A DNA stretch of 64,000 bases, taken from positions 99,511,835 through 99,575,834 of the forward strand of contig NC_084469.1 of assembly GCF_027409185.1 (NCBI RefSeq), read 5' to 3'. Under the pieces are notes generated by a model. That model ran no database searches. It was not told where the DNA came from and worked only from the letters and a program-made list of their open reading frames with translations. This document shows, in pieces, positions 1 to 31,144 of the stretch; position 1 is the stretch's first letter; every line of letters begins with the position of its first letter. The position numbers and the translations under genes were made by a program. The DNA is from Cynocephalus volans (lineage: Eukaryota > Chordata > Mammalia > Dermoptera > Cynocephalidae).

Positions 1-403
1 AGCTGTCACCAGGCGGGGCTTGCGTGGGTGAGCAGGGTCCTCAGGGAGATGATGAGCCGGACCCCAGCAGGGCGAGGGCTTGGGGAGCAGCGCTCTGTTG
101 CCCACTGTGACTTGGGTTGGGTATGACTCTTTACCCAAGGAAGTCTGGGTCTTTCTCCTTGTCTGTACTATTATGGAGAATGGGGGCTCAACTGAGTGAA
201 CCTGGGAATGGGACAGCCATGAGGGTGACATAAGATATGATGAAGGTGGAAGCTGAGCATATGCTGGCAGCCCGAGGCCCCTGTCGGAAGCTTGAATGGG
301 GGTCTCCGAAGCAGGTTCTGGCTCCTCCATTGCAGCAAGGGAGGGCTCAGGGAAACACCATGGGGTGGGGGGCCTGGGGACCCCATGCTGCCTGCACCCC
401 CAG
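1..403 (+). other. FBN3: FBN3 intron (partial)
   Basis: This is the intron upstream of the first exon in the window. By comparison with FBN1, two more cbEGF exons should precede it after the previous TB domain, and they lie outside. The acceptor at 402-403 follows a C-rich tract. I see no other element. Confidence 0.7.
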
Positions 404-21349
<20,946 letters not shown>

Positions 21350-21860
21350 TTGGAAGGGGCCTCGATGGGCCCCCCGAGCTCCCCTGCCGTCTGGAGGTGG
21401 GAGATTCTGAAACTGGGAGGGATTGATCCCCAGCAGCAGGTGGCTGACCAGGTCAAACCCTGAACCTCAGGATGAGTGAAGTGCTACACTACGACCTCTG
21501 TGCCAGCCCGGGGGACCCCAACACTCAGCCTTTCCTGGAGACAGCTAGAAGCTGTGGCGTGTACCCTCCGCCCCACAGCCAGGGTCAAGGAGGGACCTTG
21601 TGGTCACTGTATCTGGTCAATCTCAGGCTTAAACTTCTGTACTGCACTGAGGCTCACCCCCGGGGGGTCAGCTAGACATGAGAGTGGGCAGCTGGGGTGG
21701 GCATGGGGGCTTGTCCCTCAGAGCACAAGGGCCTTCTGGGCCCTGATCCCACAGATTTGGTGGCTTGTGGCCATATTCATCCCTCCCAGGGTCCGGGCTA
21801 GTGTTCTGAGGATGCTTTTATATCAGAAGTAAAGACAATAATAAAGTTATTTTGGGTTAA
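21350..21860 (+). other. FBN3: FBN3 3'UTR with poly(A) signal at 21840-21845
   Basis: About 0.5 kb of unique sequence follows the stop codon. AATAAA at 21840-21845 is the first canonical signal, so cleavage is expected near 21,860. The cleavage position is inferred. Confidence 0.8.
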
Positions 21861-21974
21861 GTCTGCCTGCCCCTTGACAAGTTCTCGAAGTAAGTAGACG
21901 CTGCCCTCAGCAGAGCCAGGCAAGGCTTATGTGTTAGGTAGCCAGGGGGCTCGTGGGCTCCCCAGTAATGATGA

Positions 21975-22210
21975 CAATGACTCATGCTTCCTGATCGTGT
22001 ACCATGTACCAGACGCTGTCCTGAGTGTTTTACCATTACTGACCCTTTTGGTTGTTACTACCAGCCCATGGAACAGATGCTGTTATGATCATCCCCATTT
22101 TACAGATGTGAAAACTGAGGCTCAGAGAAGTTAGGTGACTTGTCCAAGGTCAGACCAGGTTGAAAGTCAGGCCCATGCCCTCAACCACCATGCCACCCTG
22201 CCTGGCTCCA
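21975..22210 (-). repeat. MIR SINE relic
   Basis: 'ttttacagatgtgaaaactgaggctcagagaag' and 'gtgacttgtccaaggtcag' match antisense MIR. Confidence 0.85.
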
Positions 22211-22289
22211 GGTACGGCTGGATCTACCAAAATCGGATGCCTGAGCTCAATGGCCGGGATACTCATCACGTTAACAGACACACAGTCAG

Positions 22290-22460
22290 CGTGTGCCTTA
22301 TACTACATATGTCACAGATAGTAGCATGTTTGCTCTCCTACGAGGCAGGCAGTATCATCACCCCTATTTTATGGTGCGGGGAGAACCAAGTCCTAGAGAT
22401 TGGGACTTGCCCAGGTCACCCACTTAATGTGTGGTGGGGCCTAAATGTGATTTGAGCCTC
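22290..22460 (-). repeat. MIR SINE relic
   Basis: 'ctcctacgaggcaggcagtatcatc' and 'gacttgcccaggtcaccca' match a second antisense MIR. Confidence 0.65.
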
Positions 22461-22959
22461 ATAATGAAATGTGATAAGGGCAGGAATGACGTTTCCCCCT
22501 GCAACACTGCCCAAGGTTTATTTAAAAGTAATAGAAAAATACATTCTGGGAGGGGTGTCCTTGGACCTACCAAAGCTTTGCAAGGAGCCAGAGGGACCAT
22601 GGGAAGAAGCTACAGGTGGGCAGTGTATCCTGAGGAATCTTCTCTACCAGAGCCACTGCCCAGGATTTGACTCCAGTCCCTGGAGCAGCAAGGGACTTAA
22701 AGTCAACTTCCTCTTTCCAGCTGCCCAAGAGGCAGGAGGTGGGGGGGGTGGAGAGGAGGTCCTCTCCACCCAGGAGACAGGCACAGGGATGAAGTTTTGG
22801 CTGGGGCAGCTGTGGCTGCAGGGTGCTTGTGGCAGAGAAAGAGCGAGCCTGTCTTGTGCTGGTGGATCCCAGAGATGTGAGGATTTACAGTCCTGCAGGA
22901 GGGATTAGAGAGGCCGGCAGGTGACGGGGACCGCAGTGGAACTGAGGCTTATGAAATAA

Positions 22960-23600
22960 TAAGAAATATACCTATTGGTCTCCTTCCCCAATCCCTGGCA
23001 CAGAACTTGTCATTTCCTTGGTGATAGTAGAATCTTTTGTTCTGATGAGTGACTCTTGGTGGCTCCTGGATAGGGCTGGTCACCGGAAAGAACAATCCAT
23101 GATTAGAAGCTTGGATCTTTTGGACCCACCCTCATTCTCTATGAAGGGGAGAGGGGCCAGATATGGAGTCAATAATCCGTCATGCCTACGTGATGAAACC
23201 TCTATAAAAATCCCTGAACTGTAGGGTTCGGGGGACTTCCGGGATGGTAAACACATCCATGTGCCGGGAGGGTGGTGCACCCCACCTGCACGGGGACAAC
23301 AGCTCCTGCACTCGGGACCCTTTCAGACCTTGTTCTATGTATCTCTTCCTCTGGCTGTTCATCTGTATTCTTTGTCATATCCTTATAATAAACAGGTAAA
23401 CTGTTTCCCTGAGTCCTGTGTGAGCTACTCCAGCAAATGAGCGAACCCAAGGAGAGAGCCCTGATTTATAGCCAGTTGGTCAGAAGTACAGGTGACAATC
23501 TACTACTTGCGACAGGTTTCTGAAGTGGGGGGCAGTCTTGTGGGACTGAGTCCTTAACCTGTGGCATCTGACACTATCTCCCAGGTGGATAACGTCAGAA
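22960..23600 (+). mobile_element. Solo endogenous-retrovirus LTR
   Basis: The segment has LTR layout: 'cctctataaaaatccctgaac' as a TATA-like site near 23,200, then 'cttataataaacagg' as a poly(A) signal near 23,390, then 'ccctgagtcctgtgtgagc'. It resembles ERVL-class mammalian LTRs. The exact family and borders are not assigned. No internal viral coding sequence is present. Confidence 0.6.
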
Positions 23601-23610
23601 TTGAGTTGAG

Positions 23611-23712
23611 GGCTGGTCGGTTAGCTCAGTTGGTTGGAGCGCGGTGTTATAACACCAAGGTCATGGGTTTGGATCACCATACCACCAGCCACCAAAAAAA
23701 AAAAAGAAAAAG
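23611..23712 (+). mobile_element. CYN-like tRNA-Ile SINE, monomer
   Basis: It reads 'ggctggtcggttagctcagttgg..aacaccaaggtcatgggtttgg' with an A-rich tail. It looks like a tRNA-Ile gene but has a decayed acceptor stem and a tail. Confidence 0.85.
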
Positions 23713-24041
23713 AATGGAATGAGAGGACACTAAGTTGGTGTCCACTGGATAAATGCTTGGCATGTGGGGGTAAAAATCCCCAACATCTAGTGTCAGAAGT
23801 GTCAGAGGTTTTACGTTCAGTGGTGTGTGAGTAGAGGGAAAAACAGGTTGTTCTTTCTTCTTACGCGGGCCCTGCAGCTCTCAGTCCACCCACCTGGTGA
23901 CAGCTCCCGGGGCTGGGCCTGGGCTATGGACAGCCCCCTTGGAACCTCAGTGTGAACCTGCAGAGCTGACTGCACAGCCAGCCCCCCTTGGTCCTGGAAG
24001 TGAATCCCCCGTCCCTGGGGATCTGGGCTGATTATGAGCCC

Positions 24042-24199
24042 TCAACCCTTAGCAAAGGTGACAGGTGGCGGATGGTCACCTGGATTAGCTGCTGCTGGGA
24101 GGGAGGCATTCCTCTTACTGCTATGAGTGAGATCACTAAACATGGACGATGGTAGCCCAGAGGTTCCAGAACTCAACTTCTTCCTCCCAGCATGAGATC
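24042..24199 (-). CDS. CCL25: CCL25 last coding exon
   Basis: 158 nt after a GGACAG acceptor. Encodes GSHAGRKKLSSGTSG and on to HSSKRNASLPAAANPG, aligning with the human tail that ends ...KRNVSLLISANSGL. Here the frame continues through DHPPPVTFAKG before TGA at 24,044-24,042. Confidence 0.9.
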
Positions 24200-26777
24200 C
24201 TGTCCAAGAGACAGAGAGAAATAGATAAGACCTCAGTCAACACCTGGATCCAGCCAAGCCTGAAGGCACAGGCTGGTTATTTGAGCCGTCAAGTTTCCCA
24301 TTTGCTTGAGTGTTCCATCTCCAGCAACTGAAAGTGTCCTGACTGAGTGGGCTGGACAGGACTCGGTTGGTTGGTCATTCATTCAGTCCCCCACTTACCA
24401 GCAGTGGGCTCTCTTTGGGGTAGGGGCGGCTGCCAGAACACTGGGCTCTGATTCCCTCCCTCAGGGGGCTGAGAAGCACAGGGGCCTGTGGGAAGGGAGG
24501 ATGGGACCCCTGGGTGCTGGGCTGGGGTCTCGCCCACCGTGGAAGGTCATCCGGGTGTTGTAGAGCTTCTTGGTCCGTGCATCCAGGAACCTCATGGCCT
24601 TTTGCACCCCCCTGTCCTGTGGGTTCCCACACAGCATCCTGCGTCTCTGGGGGAGGTGGAATCTGTGGTGGGTGGAAAGGGGGTACCCAGGTTAAGGTGC
24701 CAGGGGGGAGCTAAGCTGGGTGTGAACCCCCAGCCCCACGGCCTCACTTACATCACAGCAGGTAGATTACAGCTTCCGCTCACGTCCTGGTGCTGGTAAG
24801 CCCGGGCGTGCCGGAGCACAGCCCACCCAACGTGGCGGTGGTAAGCCAGGCAGCAATCCTCAAAGGCACCTGCAAGTGCATGGCACTGTGTGTGTGCACT
24901 TGGCATGGATGGCCACAGATGTGGGCACCAGCCTGCACATATAGGCACATACCACGACTTTCCATGTCTGGAGGAGACCTAGGAACAGCCTGCATGATAA
25001 AAAAGTCACCTGGCTCAACCTTAGCCCTTAATATGGGGACAGCTGGCCAGAGATGGAGAGCGCCTGCAGACCCCAGCTAGGAAGGGGTCCCTTCCACTCC
25101 TGCTCTGTGGCAGAAGGTGACAGAGGGCAGGTGCAGCACCCTGAAGAGGGGCCAGGGCCAACCCTCCCCAGCCCAGTCCCACCCTCCTAAGACCCCACTC
25201 CTGCTGCAGACTGGCCATGTCCCCACATAGGACTAGCTCAAATACCCATCACAGTGACTACTCAAGTTACCCGGCCAGAAACTGGGAGTTCTATGTTGGT
25301 TTACCCATTGGTCTACCAAAAGCACTTAAAGAGCCCCCTACTAGATGCCAAATGTCCAGACAAACACAGAGATTACATCAAAACTAGTGATGTCTTTGGG
25401 GAGCTCCCAGCCTGGTGAGGGGACAGGGGCATTGATCTGTGCAGGGGGTGGGTGGGGGTGCCCAGAGGAGGAAGTGATGATGCCAGAAACATCTGGGAGG
25501 ATGAGTAGGTGAAATGAATGAATGGAGAATGAGTTAATGAGTTGGTGGCAGAGGCCAGGGTGGGCTCCTCCCCCGGCTTCTGCAATCTGCCTTTGCCTAA
25601 CCCACCTCCAGCAGCCAAGTCTGAGTCCAGGCAGAGCCTAGCAGGGGGGTTGGGGGGAGCAGGAGGGGCTTGAGTCCTCCTGGCATTCCCTAACCTTGGC
25701 CCCTGAGGGCAAGGGACAGCGGAGTCAGTTGGAACCTGGGGCTGCAGTGCCAGACAGGTAGTTCCCAATGCTGGGGGGCCACCTTTCCCCCCAGGACCAA
25801 AGGGCCTGGGCTGGGCTCTGATAACAGGACAATAAGAACAAAGCGCCAAAGCCCGGCCCCCTCCTGGGCAAAGGCTAAGATCTTCTGGGAACAGGGGCAG
25901 GTGGGGGCAGCAGGGTGGGGCCGTGGGGCCTCAGTCTGGCCAGGGGCCCTTCTCTGCCAGGTGTTGGGGCTCAGTGGCCTCCCTGGGACCCATGGGGATG
26001 TAGAACCCAGTGGTGGGGCTCCTGGGGGCTCCCAGATGCCTAGAAGTGTCCTTTGGTCAGCGAAATCCTCAAGTGCCTGTTCTGGGGTGGGAGGTGGGGA
26101 GGAGGGGAGGAGGGGAGGAGGGGAGGAGGGGAGGAGGGGAGGGGGTCCCCATGAATAACATGAATGGTTATTATTGTTGTTGCCAGGCACTGAGCTCATT
26201 GGACCCTCACGTTGGGTTTATGCAGTGGGAATTTCGGATTCCCACTTTGCAGCTGAGGAAACTGAGGCTCAGAAAGGTTGAGTAGCAACTCTTGGCCAGA
26301 CTGCATGCGGGGGGGACCTGGATGGGAAATCACTCCTGTTGGTTTCCAGGGCTCTGATCTCCAACCCCACCCTGGCTCTGCAGGGTCAGGATGCTCCAGT
26401 GTGTCCCTGGCACTTGGAAGCCACCCTCTGCCCTTCACGGTCCCTAGGCTGGCTGAAGTCTTACAAAGGAGCCACCACAGGGACTCTGGAAGAAGCAGTT
26501 GGGGACCCTCTGTTCTCCCCACCCCACCTTCCCCAGGAGCTGCACAAATGCCAGGAATTCCTGCATGCCACAGGCAGGAGCCATCAGAGATGGGATCAGG
26601 GGAGACTCCTGGAAGAGGGTAGGAGCAAATGGGGTGGGGGACAGGGAGGATGAACAGAAAGAGGGAGGTAGGGGGAATAGGGTAAGTATGGCCAAAGACA
26701 GTACCTTGGGCGTGGACAGTGGAGTCCCAGGGCCCCACGAAGCAAGCCACCAGGCAGGCCAAGAGCCACAGGTTCAT
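24042..26777 (-). CDS. CCL25: C-C motif chemokine 25 (TECK), four coding exons
   Basis: CCL25 is the secreted ligand of CCR9 that draws T cells to small intestine and thymus. Joined exons give a 157-residue precursor. A signal peptide (MNLWLLACLVACFVG..., about 23 residues) is followed by FEDCCLAYH with the adjacent CC pair at residues 30-31. Cys58 lies in SGSCNLPA and Cys75 in MLCGNP, the four-cysteine chemokine pattern at the same positions as I recall for human. AMRFLDARTKKL is the C-terminal helix. It continues into the basic Ser-rich tail (GRKKLSSG, HSSKRNAS) that makes CCL25 long for a chemokine. Splice phases are 1, 2 and 1. The gene lies tail-to-tail with FBN3, as in human. The tail runs about 11 residues beyond the human end. 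Confidence 0.96.
24538..24662 (-). CDS. CCL25: CCL25 exon with fourth cysteine and C-terminal helix
   Basis: 125 nt after an 89-nt intron. Encodes IFHLPQRRRMLCGNPQDRG and then VQKAMRFLDARTKKLYNTR. Cys75 is here. Human reads KVCGNP, so the Met-Leu before Cys75 differs. It ends in phase 1 (CACG|GTGGGC). Confidence 0.95.
24752..24869 (-). CDS. CCL25: CCL25 exon with CC motif
   Basis: 118 nt, acceptor CACTTGCAG, donor GTAAGTGAG. Encodes GAFEDCCLAYHRHVGWAVLR and then HARAYQHQDVSGSCNLPAV. Cys30, Cys31 and Cys58 are here. It ends in phase 2. Confidence 0.96.
26094..26147. repeat. GGGGAGGA tandem repeat in CCL25 intron
   Basis: About 54 bp of uninterrupted 'ggggagga' units on the plus strand. The G-runs could form G-quadruplexes. 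On the CCL25 sense strand it is a C/T-rich tract. Confidence 0.9.
26185..26295 (-). repeat. MIR SINE relic
   Basis: 'gctgaggaaactgaggctcagaaagg' matches antisense MIR. It lies in the CCL25 intron. Confidence 0.75.
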
Positions 26778-26826
26778 GGTGTGGGGTGCTCCTCTCCCTG
26801 GGCACCTCGAGGGATAACAGAGCCAC
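26705..26826 (-). CDS. CCL25: CCL25 exon with start codon and signal peptide
   Basis: The exon spans 26,826-26,705. ATG is at 26,777-26,775 in context CACACCATGA. The 73 coding nt give MNLWLLACLVACFVGPWDST and then VHAQ, ending phase 1 (CAAG|GTACTG). The first 49 nt are 5'UTR. Confidence 0.93.
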
Positions 26827-27010
26827 CTGGGGAGGTGGAAGGGGGTGATGGGGACCCAAGAAGGATGGCTGCAGGCACTGGGAACACCTCCACCTTAAGC
26901 CAGGCACCATGGCCCTCGGCAAGGGAGGCAGGTGGCACAAAATGGGGACAAGTCGTGCTGGAGGGACCTGCTGCTTGCTGGCCTCAGCCATGGTCAGGAA
27001 AAGGACTCAC

Positions 27011-27073
27011 CTATGTCTGCTATGTCTGAGGAGCTGGTGCCTGCTGGAGTGTACACCGGGCTCTGCTGTCTGC
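27011..27073 (-). other. CCL25: CCL25 5'UTR exon (inferred)
   Basis: On the minus strand this segment lies about 30 nt downstream of TATAAA and ends ACATAG|GTGAGT at 27,011/27,010. An intron of 184 nt follows to the acceptor CACCTCCCCAG at 26,827. The start is inferred from TATA spacing. Confidence 0.65.
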
Positions 27074-27097
27074 AGGGCCAGCAGGGTGAACTTCACC

Positions 27098-27104
27098 CTT
27101 TATA
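27098..27104 (-). promoter_or_regulatory. CCL25: CCL25 TATA box
   Basis: TATAAAG on the minus strand, 320 bp upstream of the start codon and just before a spliced leader. A tissue-restricted chemokine gene commonly has a TATA promoter, in contrast to the CpG-island ELAVL1 promoter. Confidence 0.7.
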
Positions 27105-28139
27105 GACCGAGCCCCACCCTGCCACCCCCTGCTCTCCCTCCACCCTCCCTCTGCCTCCCCACCCACTCTTGGAGACTCACTCAGGGATTCTCCCGACTGT
27201 ACAGCCCTGACGGCCCCCCGCCTCCCCCAACCCCCATCCCAGGCGTCGTGACCAGTATGCCTGCTGTCTCCCTAAAGGCTCCTGTCCCCTTCTCTGGTTC
27301 CTTCACCTGCACACACCTGGGTGGACACTGGCTTCCTGCAGACAAGCCTCAGACTACCCAGGGCCCTGAGAGGGAACCTTAACCTCTGTTCCCCACTCCC
27401 AAGCCACCTGTTCTGTGGGTCCCTGACTTTATTTCATCGCTCTCTCCTTGCACATAATGGGGTGACATATGTCACAGGAAAGCCCTAGTTTTGAGAATAG
27501 GTGAATTCATAGAAACAGAAAGTAGACTGGCGGTGGCCATGGGCTGGAGGAAGGGTGAACGGAGCGGGGAGCGGTGGAGGGGTGTGGGGGGTGATGCACC
27601 AGGGTATGGGTTTCTTTTCGTTCTGAAATTAGATAACGTGACAGCTGCAGAACTCTACGAATATAGCAAACACCACGGAATGGCACACTTGCCATGGGCA
27701 AAGTGTATGGCGTGTGATTATTCTCCAATACTATCTTGAGAATAATTTCAATAAACTGTTATTAACAACCGCCACAACAAAGAAATGATCTGGTTTTGGA
27801 AGAAAAGCCAGGCGTTCCGGGTAGTCATGTCTGCAGGAAGCGAAACTAAATTCACCTACAAGGCATTTGTCCTTTCCCGGGTGACCCGCCCGGAACAGGA
27901 GCGAAAGGTTGGGGGAGGCGGGGAAAGGGAGGCGGGGAGGGTTGCTGCGGAGACCTCTCAGCTAATTGCTTTTAAATTTTTAGAGCCCACATCCGCAGCT
28001 AATGGGCCCTCTCCAGATATTCATCACACCCTGAACCCCTCTCATTTCTCCAGCTCCACTGGGGAGCTCCTGGTGGCGGCCCCTTCCCTGCTCCCCTGGG
28101 CCCGGGCCCGGGGCTTGGTGGCTGGAGCCTAGAGAGGGT

Positions 28140-28290
28140 GCGGGTCTGAGTGGGTGCGGCTAGGCGTGGGGGCGGGGCTGGGCGTGGGGCTTATGGAAGT
28201 GGGCGGGGCTTTATAAACAGCTCGGGCCCAGGACTAGGCTTTCTGGGCGGGGCTTGGAGCTCTTCGTAAGCCCCGCCCCAGTCGACCCCC
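28140..28290 (+). promoter_or_regulatory. GC-box/TATA promoter-like block
   Basis: GC boxes 'ggggcggggct' and 'gggcggggct' lie at about 28,169, 28,201 and 28,245, and an inverted one at about 28,268. A plain TATAAA is at 28,212-28,217. The block is CpG-rich while the flanks are not. It lies 1.1 kb beyond the CCL25 TATA box and points the other way. No known gene is recognised downstream. Confidence 0.5.
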
Positions 28291-28780
28291 TGGACGCGCA
28301 GCCTGCAGGGTCGCCCAGCGGTTCTGTGGCTGTGGCTGTGGCTGTGGCCAGTGGCAGCCCCCGGACCCGGGAGCTGCTGCAGTTCCTCGACTTCTTGCTC
28401 CGGGTGGATGAAGCTGGGCCGGGACGCGGCTCCGCGTGGCTGCGGGCGTAGGGACGCGGCGTGGCGCGCTGGGGACAGCCTCCCCGCTACAGCCCACCGG
28501 CGCCTACCTGTCCCACTGACGGGCAGCGGCCAAGATTTGGCGCTACCCAGACTTGGCGGAGGTCCCCTGGCGAGTGAGCCCACCTCCCCGCCCGGCCTTA
28601 CAGGGTTTGTCCCATCGGCAGCCTTCGCGGGGAGGAGACGATCTGAGGGAGGGGGCCCTCGAGGGACCAGAACGCAGCGTACACAGGGACATGCGCGCTC
28701 GGGACCCAGGTGTCCGGGCGGGAGACTGGATGCTCAGAGAAACAAGGCCGTGAATTAAAGCCTGGATGGAGTTCTGAGGA
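28240..28780 (+). other. CpG-rich block downstream of the orphan promoter
   Basis: Unique, GC- and CpG-rich sequence follows the TATA-like site. It contains a (GTGGCT)n hexamer run at 28,327-28,351 and a short open frame reading RELLQFLDFLLRVDE. ATTAAA at 28,753-28,758 could act as a poly(A) signal. No homology is recognised, so a short non-coding transcript is as likely as a protein. Confidence 0.35.
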
Positions 28781-28799
28781 CCACAGTGGCTAAGTGTGA

Positions 28800-29545
28800 G
28801 GGCCAGATCTTCACGATCAGGGCTGAACTGGGGGAAGCCAGGCCGGGGTTAGTTGCTGGGGGCGTTAAGAGTAAACCTTCTTCTCCGCAAGTGTGAAATG
28901 AGCACAACTGGGGGCTCGGAGGATGGGGGTGGTTGGGGGTGGTCTCCAGCCTGCAGCTCAGCCAAACTCAAAAAATTGACACCCCAGAGGTTGCAGGGTT
29001 GGGAGGGTGGGCAGGGGTCTTCGTTCCACAAGCCCAGCCAGCTGCAGTGGCAGGTGTTGGGCAGGGGCTCAGCTCAGCTCTGGGAAGCACCCTCCGCCCA
29101 GTGGAGGGCACCTCTTGTGGGTACACACAGTTGAAGGGTCTTCCCAGATGCTCAATATTGGGCCATCTGTACAGAAGAGGAGACTGAGGGTCAGGGAGGC
29201 CAAGTCATTTTACCACCACCCCACCTTTTTTTGTTGGGTAGGAAAACCGGACTTTTATTTCTTAAATACTGTGAAGGAAAGGGGGACAGTTCCCTAATGG
29301 AGGAGGGCTGGGGAGCAGAGACCTGGGTTTCATCACAAAGACACAGGGACACTGGGGGAACACTGCAGGCTGAAGTTAGAAGACCCTGGCCTTCTCCAGG
29401 TCTCTGCTCAGACTCTTAGCCTCTGAGAGAAGCATTTGAGAGCCTGCCATTGTCATGTTGGTTCGTATGGAGATCTGAACACTTGACCTTGGTGTTATCA
29501 ACTCTAACCAACTGAGCTAACCTGCCAGCCGCCAGCTGCCTCCAG
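28800..29545. other. Unique intergenic sequence with one SINE
   Basis: I see a CYN SINE at 29,454-29,533 and a MIR-like stretch near 29,150-29,220 ('gaggagactgagggtcagg'). There is no gene evidence. Confidence 0.5.
29454..29533 (-). mobile_element. CYN-like SINE, monomer
   Basis: The reverse complement reads 'ggctggcaggttagctcagttggttagag' and 'caaggtcaagtgttcagatc'. Confidence 0.8.
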
Positions 29546-30365
29546 AGAGAGAATTCGTTTATTTGAGATCTTTTTTCCTTTTTGATGTAGGCAACTATTG
29601 CTATAAACTTCCCTTTGAGAACTGCTTTTGTTGCATCCCATCAGTTTTGGCATGTTATGTGTCCATTTTCATTTGTCTCAAGTTATTTTTTAATTTCCCT
29701 TTTAATTTCTCCTTTGACTCATTGGCTGTTCAGGAGCATGTTGTTTAATTTCCACATATGTGTAAATTTCCCGAATTGCTCCTATTATTGATTTCTAGTT
29801 TCATACCCTCGTGGTTATAAAAGATACTTGATATGATTTCAGTCTTTTAAAATTTGTTAAAACTTGTTTCATGGCCCAATATATGATCTACCCTGCAGAA
29901 TGTTTCATGTGCATTTAAGAAAAATGTGTATTCTGCTGCTTTTGGATGGAATGTTCTGTGTATGCTTGTCAGGTCCATTTGGTGTAGGGTATATTTCAAG
30001 TCCAATGTTTCTTTACTGATTTTCTGTCTGGATGACCTGTCCATTGTCAAAAGTGGGTTATTGAATTCCCCAACTATTACTGTATTGCAGTCTTCTCTCC
30101 CTTCAGATCTATTAATATTTGCTTTATATATTTAGGTGCTCTGATGTTGGGTGCATATATATTTACAATTGTTATATCCTCTTGATGAATTGATCCCTTT
30201 ATCCTTATGTAATGACCTTCTTTGTCTCATTCTACAGTTTTTGACTTAAAGTCTATTTTATCCAATAGAGATATAGTTACCCCTGCTCTATTTTGGTTTC
30301 CCTTTGCAGGAAATATCTTTTTCTGTCCCTTCACTTTCAGTCTATGTGTATCCTTAAACCAGCTG
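29545..30365 (-). repeat. L1 fragment, antisense
   Basis: 'gtaggcaactattgctataaacttcc', 'tcccatcagttttggcatg' and 'gatgacctgtccattgtcaaaagtggg' are characteristic of the L1 ORF2 antisense strand. It has no long open frame. Confidence 0.8.
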
Positions 30366-30616
30366 CCTCTTGCTTTGGTTCAGATTCACAGTGGTTGCCT
30401 GGCAACTAAAGGAGGGGAGAACAAAGGTTTTTTTCAGGATGAATTGCAAGCCCCTGGCCTGATGTTCAGGAACTTGGTTTACAGACAGTCTCTGTGAGAC
30501 CTCTTTCACTGTGTCCCTGAAGTGTTGGCCCTGCTGCCTCCTGGAAGGCTGGCTTTAAGGTCCTCCCCTCCCCAGGCTAACCAGTGGCCTCTGTCTTGCA
30601 GGGGACAGCTGAAGCA

Positions 30617-30754
30617 ATGGCTGGGTGGGGTCAAGACCCTCCAGAGGGACTCAGAGTACTGGCACTGGTCATGATCTTGGTCCTTGTGCTTCTCCTGCTC
30701 CTGCTGGACATGTGGGAGCTGGACTGCCCCCAGCTAGGAACTGCAGCTGCCTGA
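30617..30754 (+). CDS. Candidate 45-residue single-pass membrane microprotein
   Basis: The function is unknown and no family is recognised. The frame ATG (30,617) to TGA (30,752-30,754) encodes MAGWGQDPPEGLR, then a hydrophobic run VLALVMILVLVLLLLLL, then DMWELDCPQLGTAAA. The run is long enough for one membrane helix. The start is in strong Kozak context (G at -3, G at +4). A good 3' splice site (pyrimidines then CTTGCAG at 30,594-30,600) lies 16 nt upstream, so this could be the coding exon of a spliced gene. The orphan promoter at 28.2 kb is upstream on the same strand. There is no clear poly(A) signal nearby. A Leu-rich frame this short can arise by chance, so this is only a candidate. Confidence 0.3.
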   Translation: MAGWGQDPPEGLRVLALVMILVLVLLLLLLDMWELDCPQLGTAAA

Positions 30755-31144
30755 CACAAGTTCTGCCAGCTGTAGCTGGGGCAGGGGAGGCATGGGGAGG
30801 GAGGGTGGTGGGCCCTGATCAGAGGGCCCTATAGGGTCATGCGTCATGTGTTGCAGCCATCAGAGATGACAGTGATGTCACTGACTCCTCATTGAACACC
30901 TTTTGGGGGCCATTTTCTACCTCATTCATTCAACAAACACTAAGTGAGCACCTACTTTGTGCCAGGCACCAAGCTGGGTGTTGGGGACAAGCAGTGAAGA
31001 GATGGTCCCAAGTGCTTGTAGTTTAGTGGCAGAGCAGACAAGACAAGCGCTAAGTAATGAAGCAAGATGCTCTGAGATTAGGATCACTGCCACCAATCCT
31101 GGTGTGATCAGGAGAAACTGGAGGTGGGCTGTGCTCCTTTAAAC

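Larger units (their letters stand above)
21861..24041. other. Region between FBN3 3' end and CCL25 stop codon
   Basis: The two genes converge here. The region holds two antisense MIRs (about 21,975-22,210 and 22,290-22,460), a solo LTR (about 22,960-23,600) and a CYN SINE (23,611-23,712). The CCL25 3'UTR must begin at 24,041 and run leftward. The only canonical minus-strand signal I find is AATAAA at 22,517-22,522 (complement), so its true end is unresolved. Confidence 0.6.

Noticed and set aside
23611-23712. tRNA-Ile gene
   Set aside because: The A and B boxes resemble tRNA-Ile, but the stems are broken, a poly(A) tail follows and over 20 relatives exist in the window. It is a SINE.
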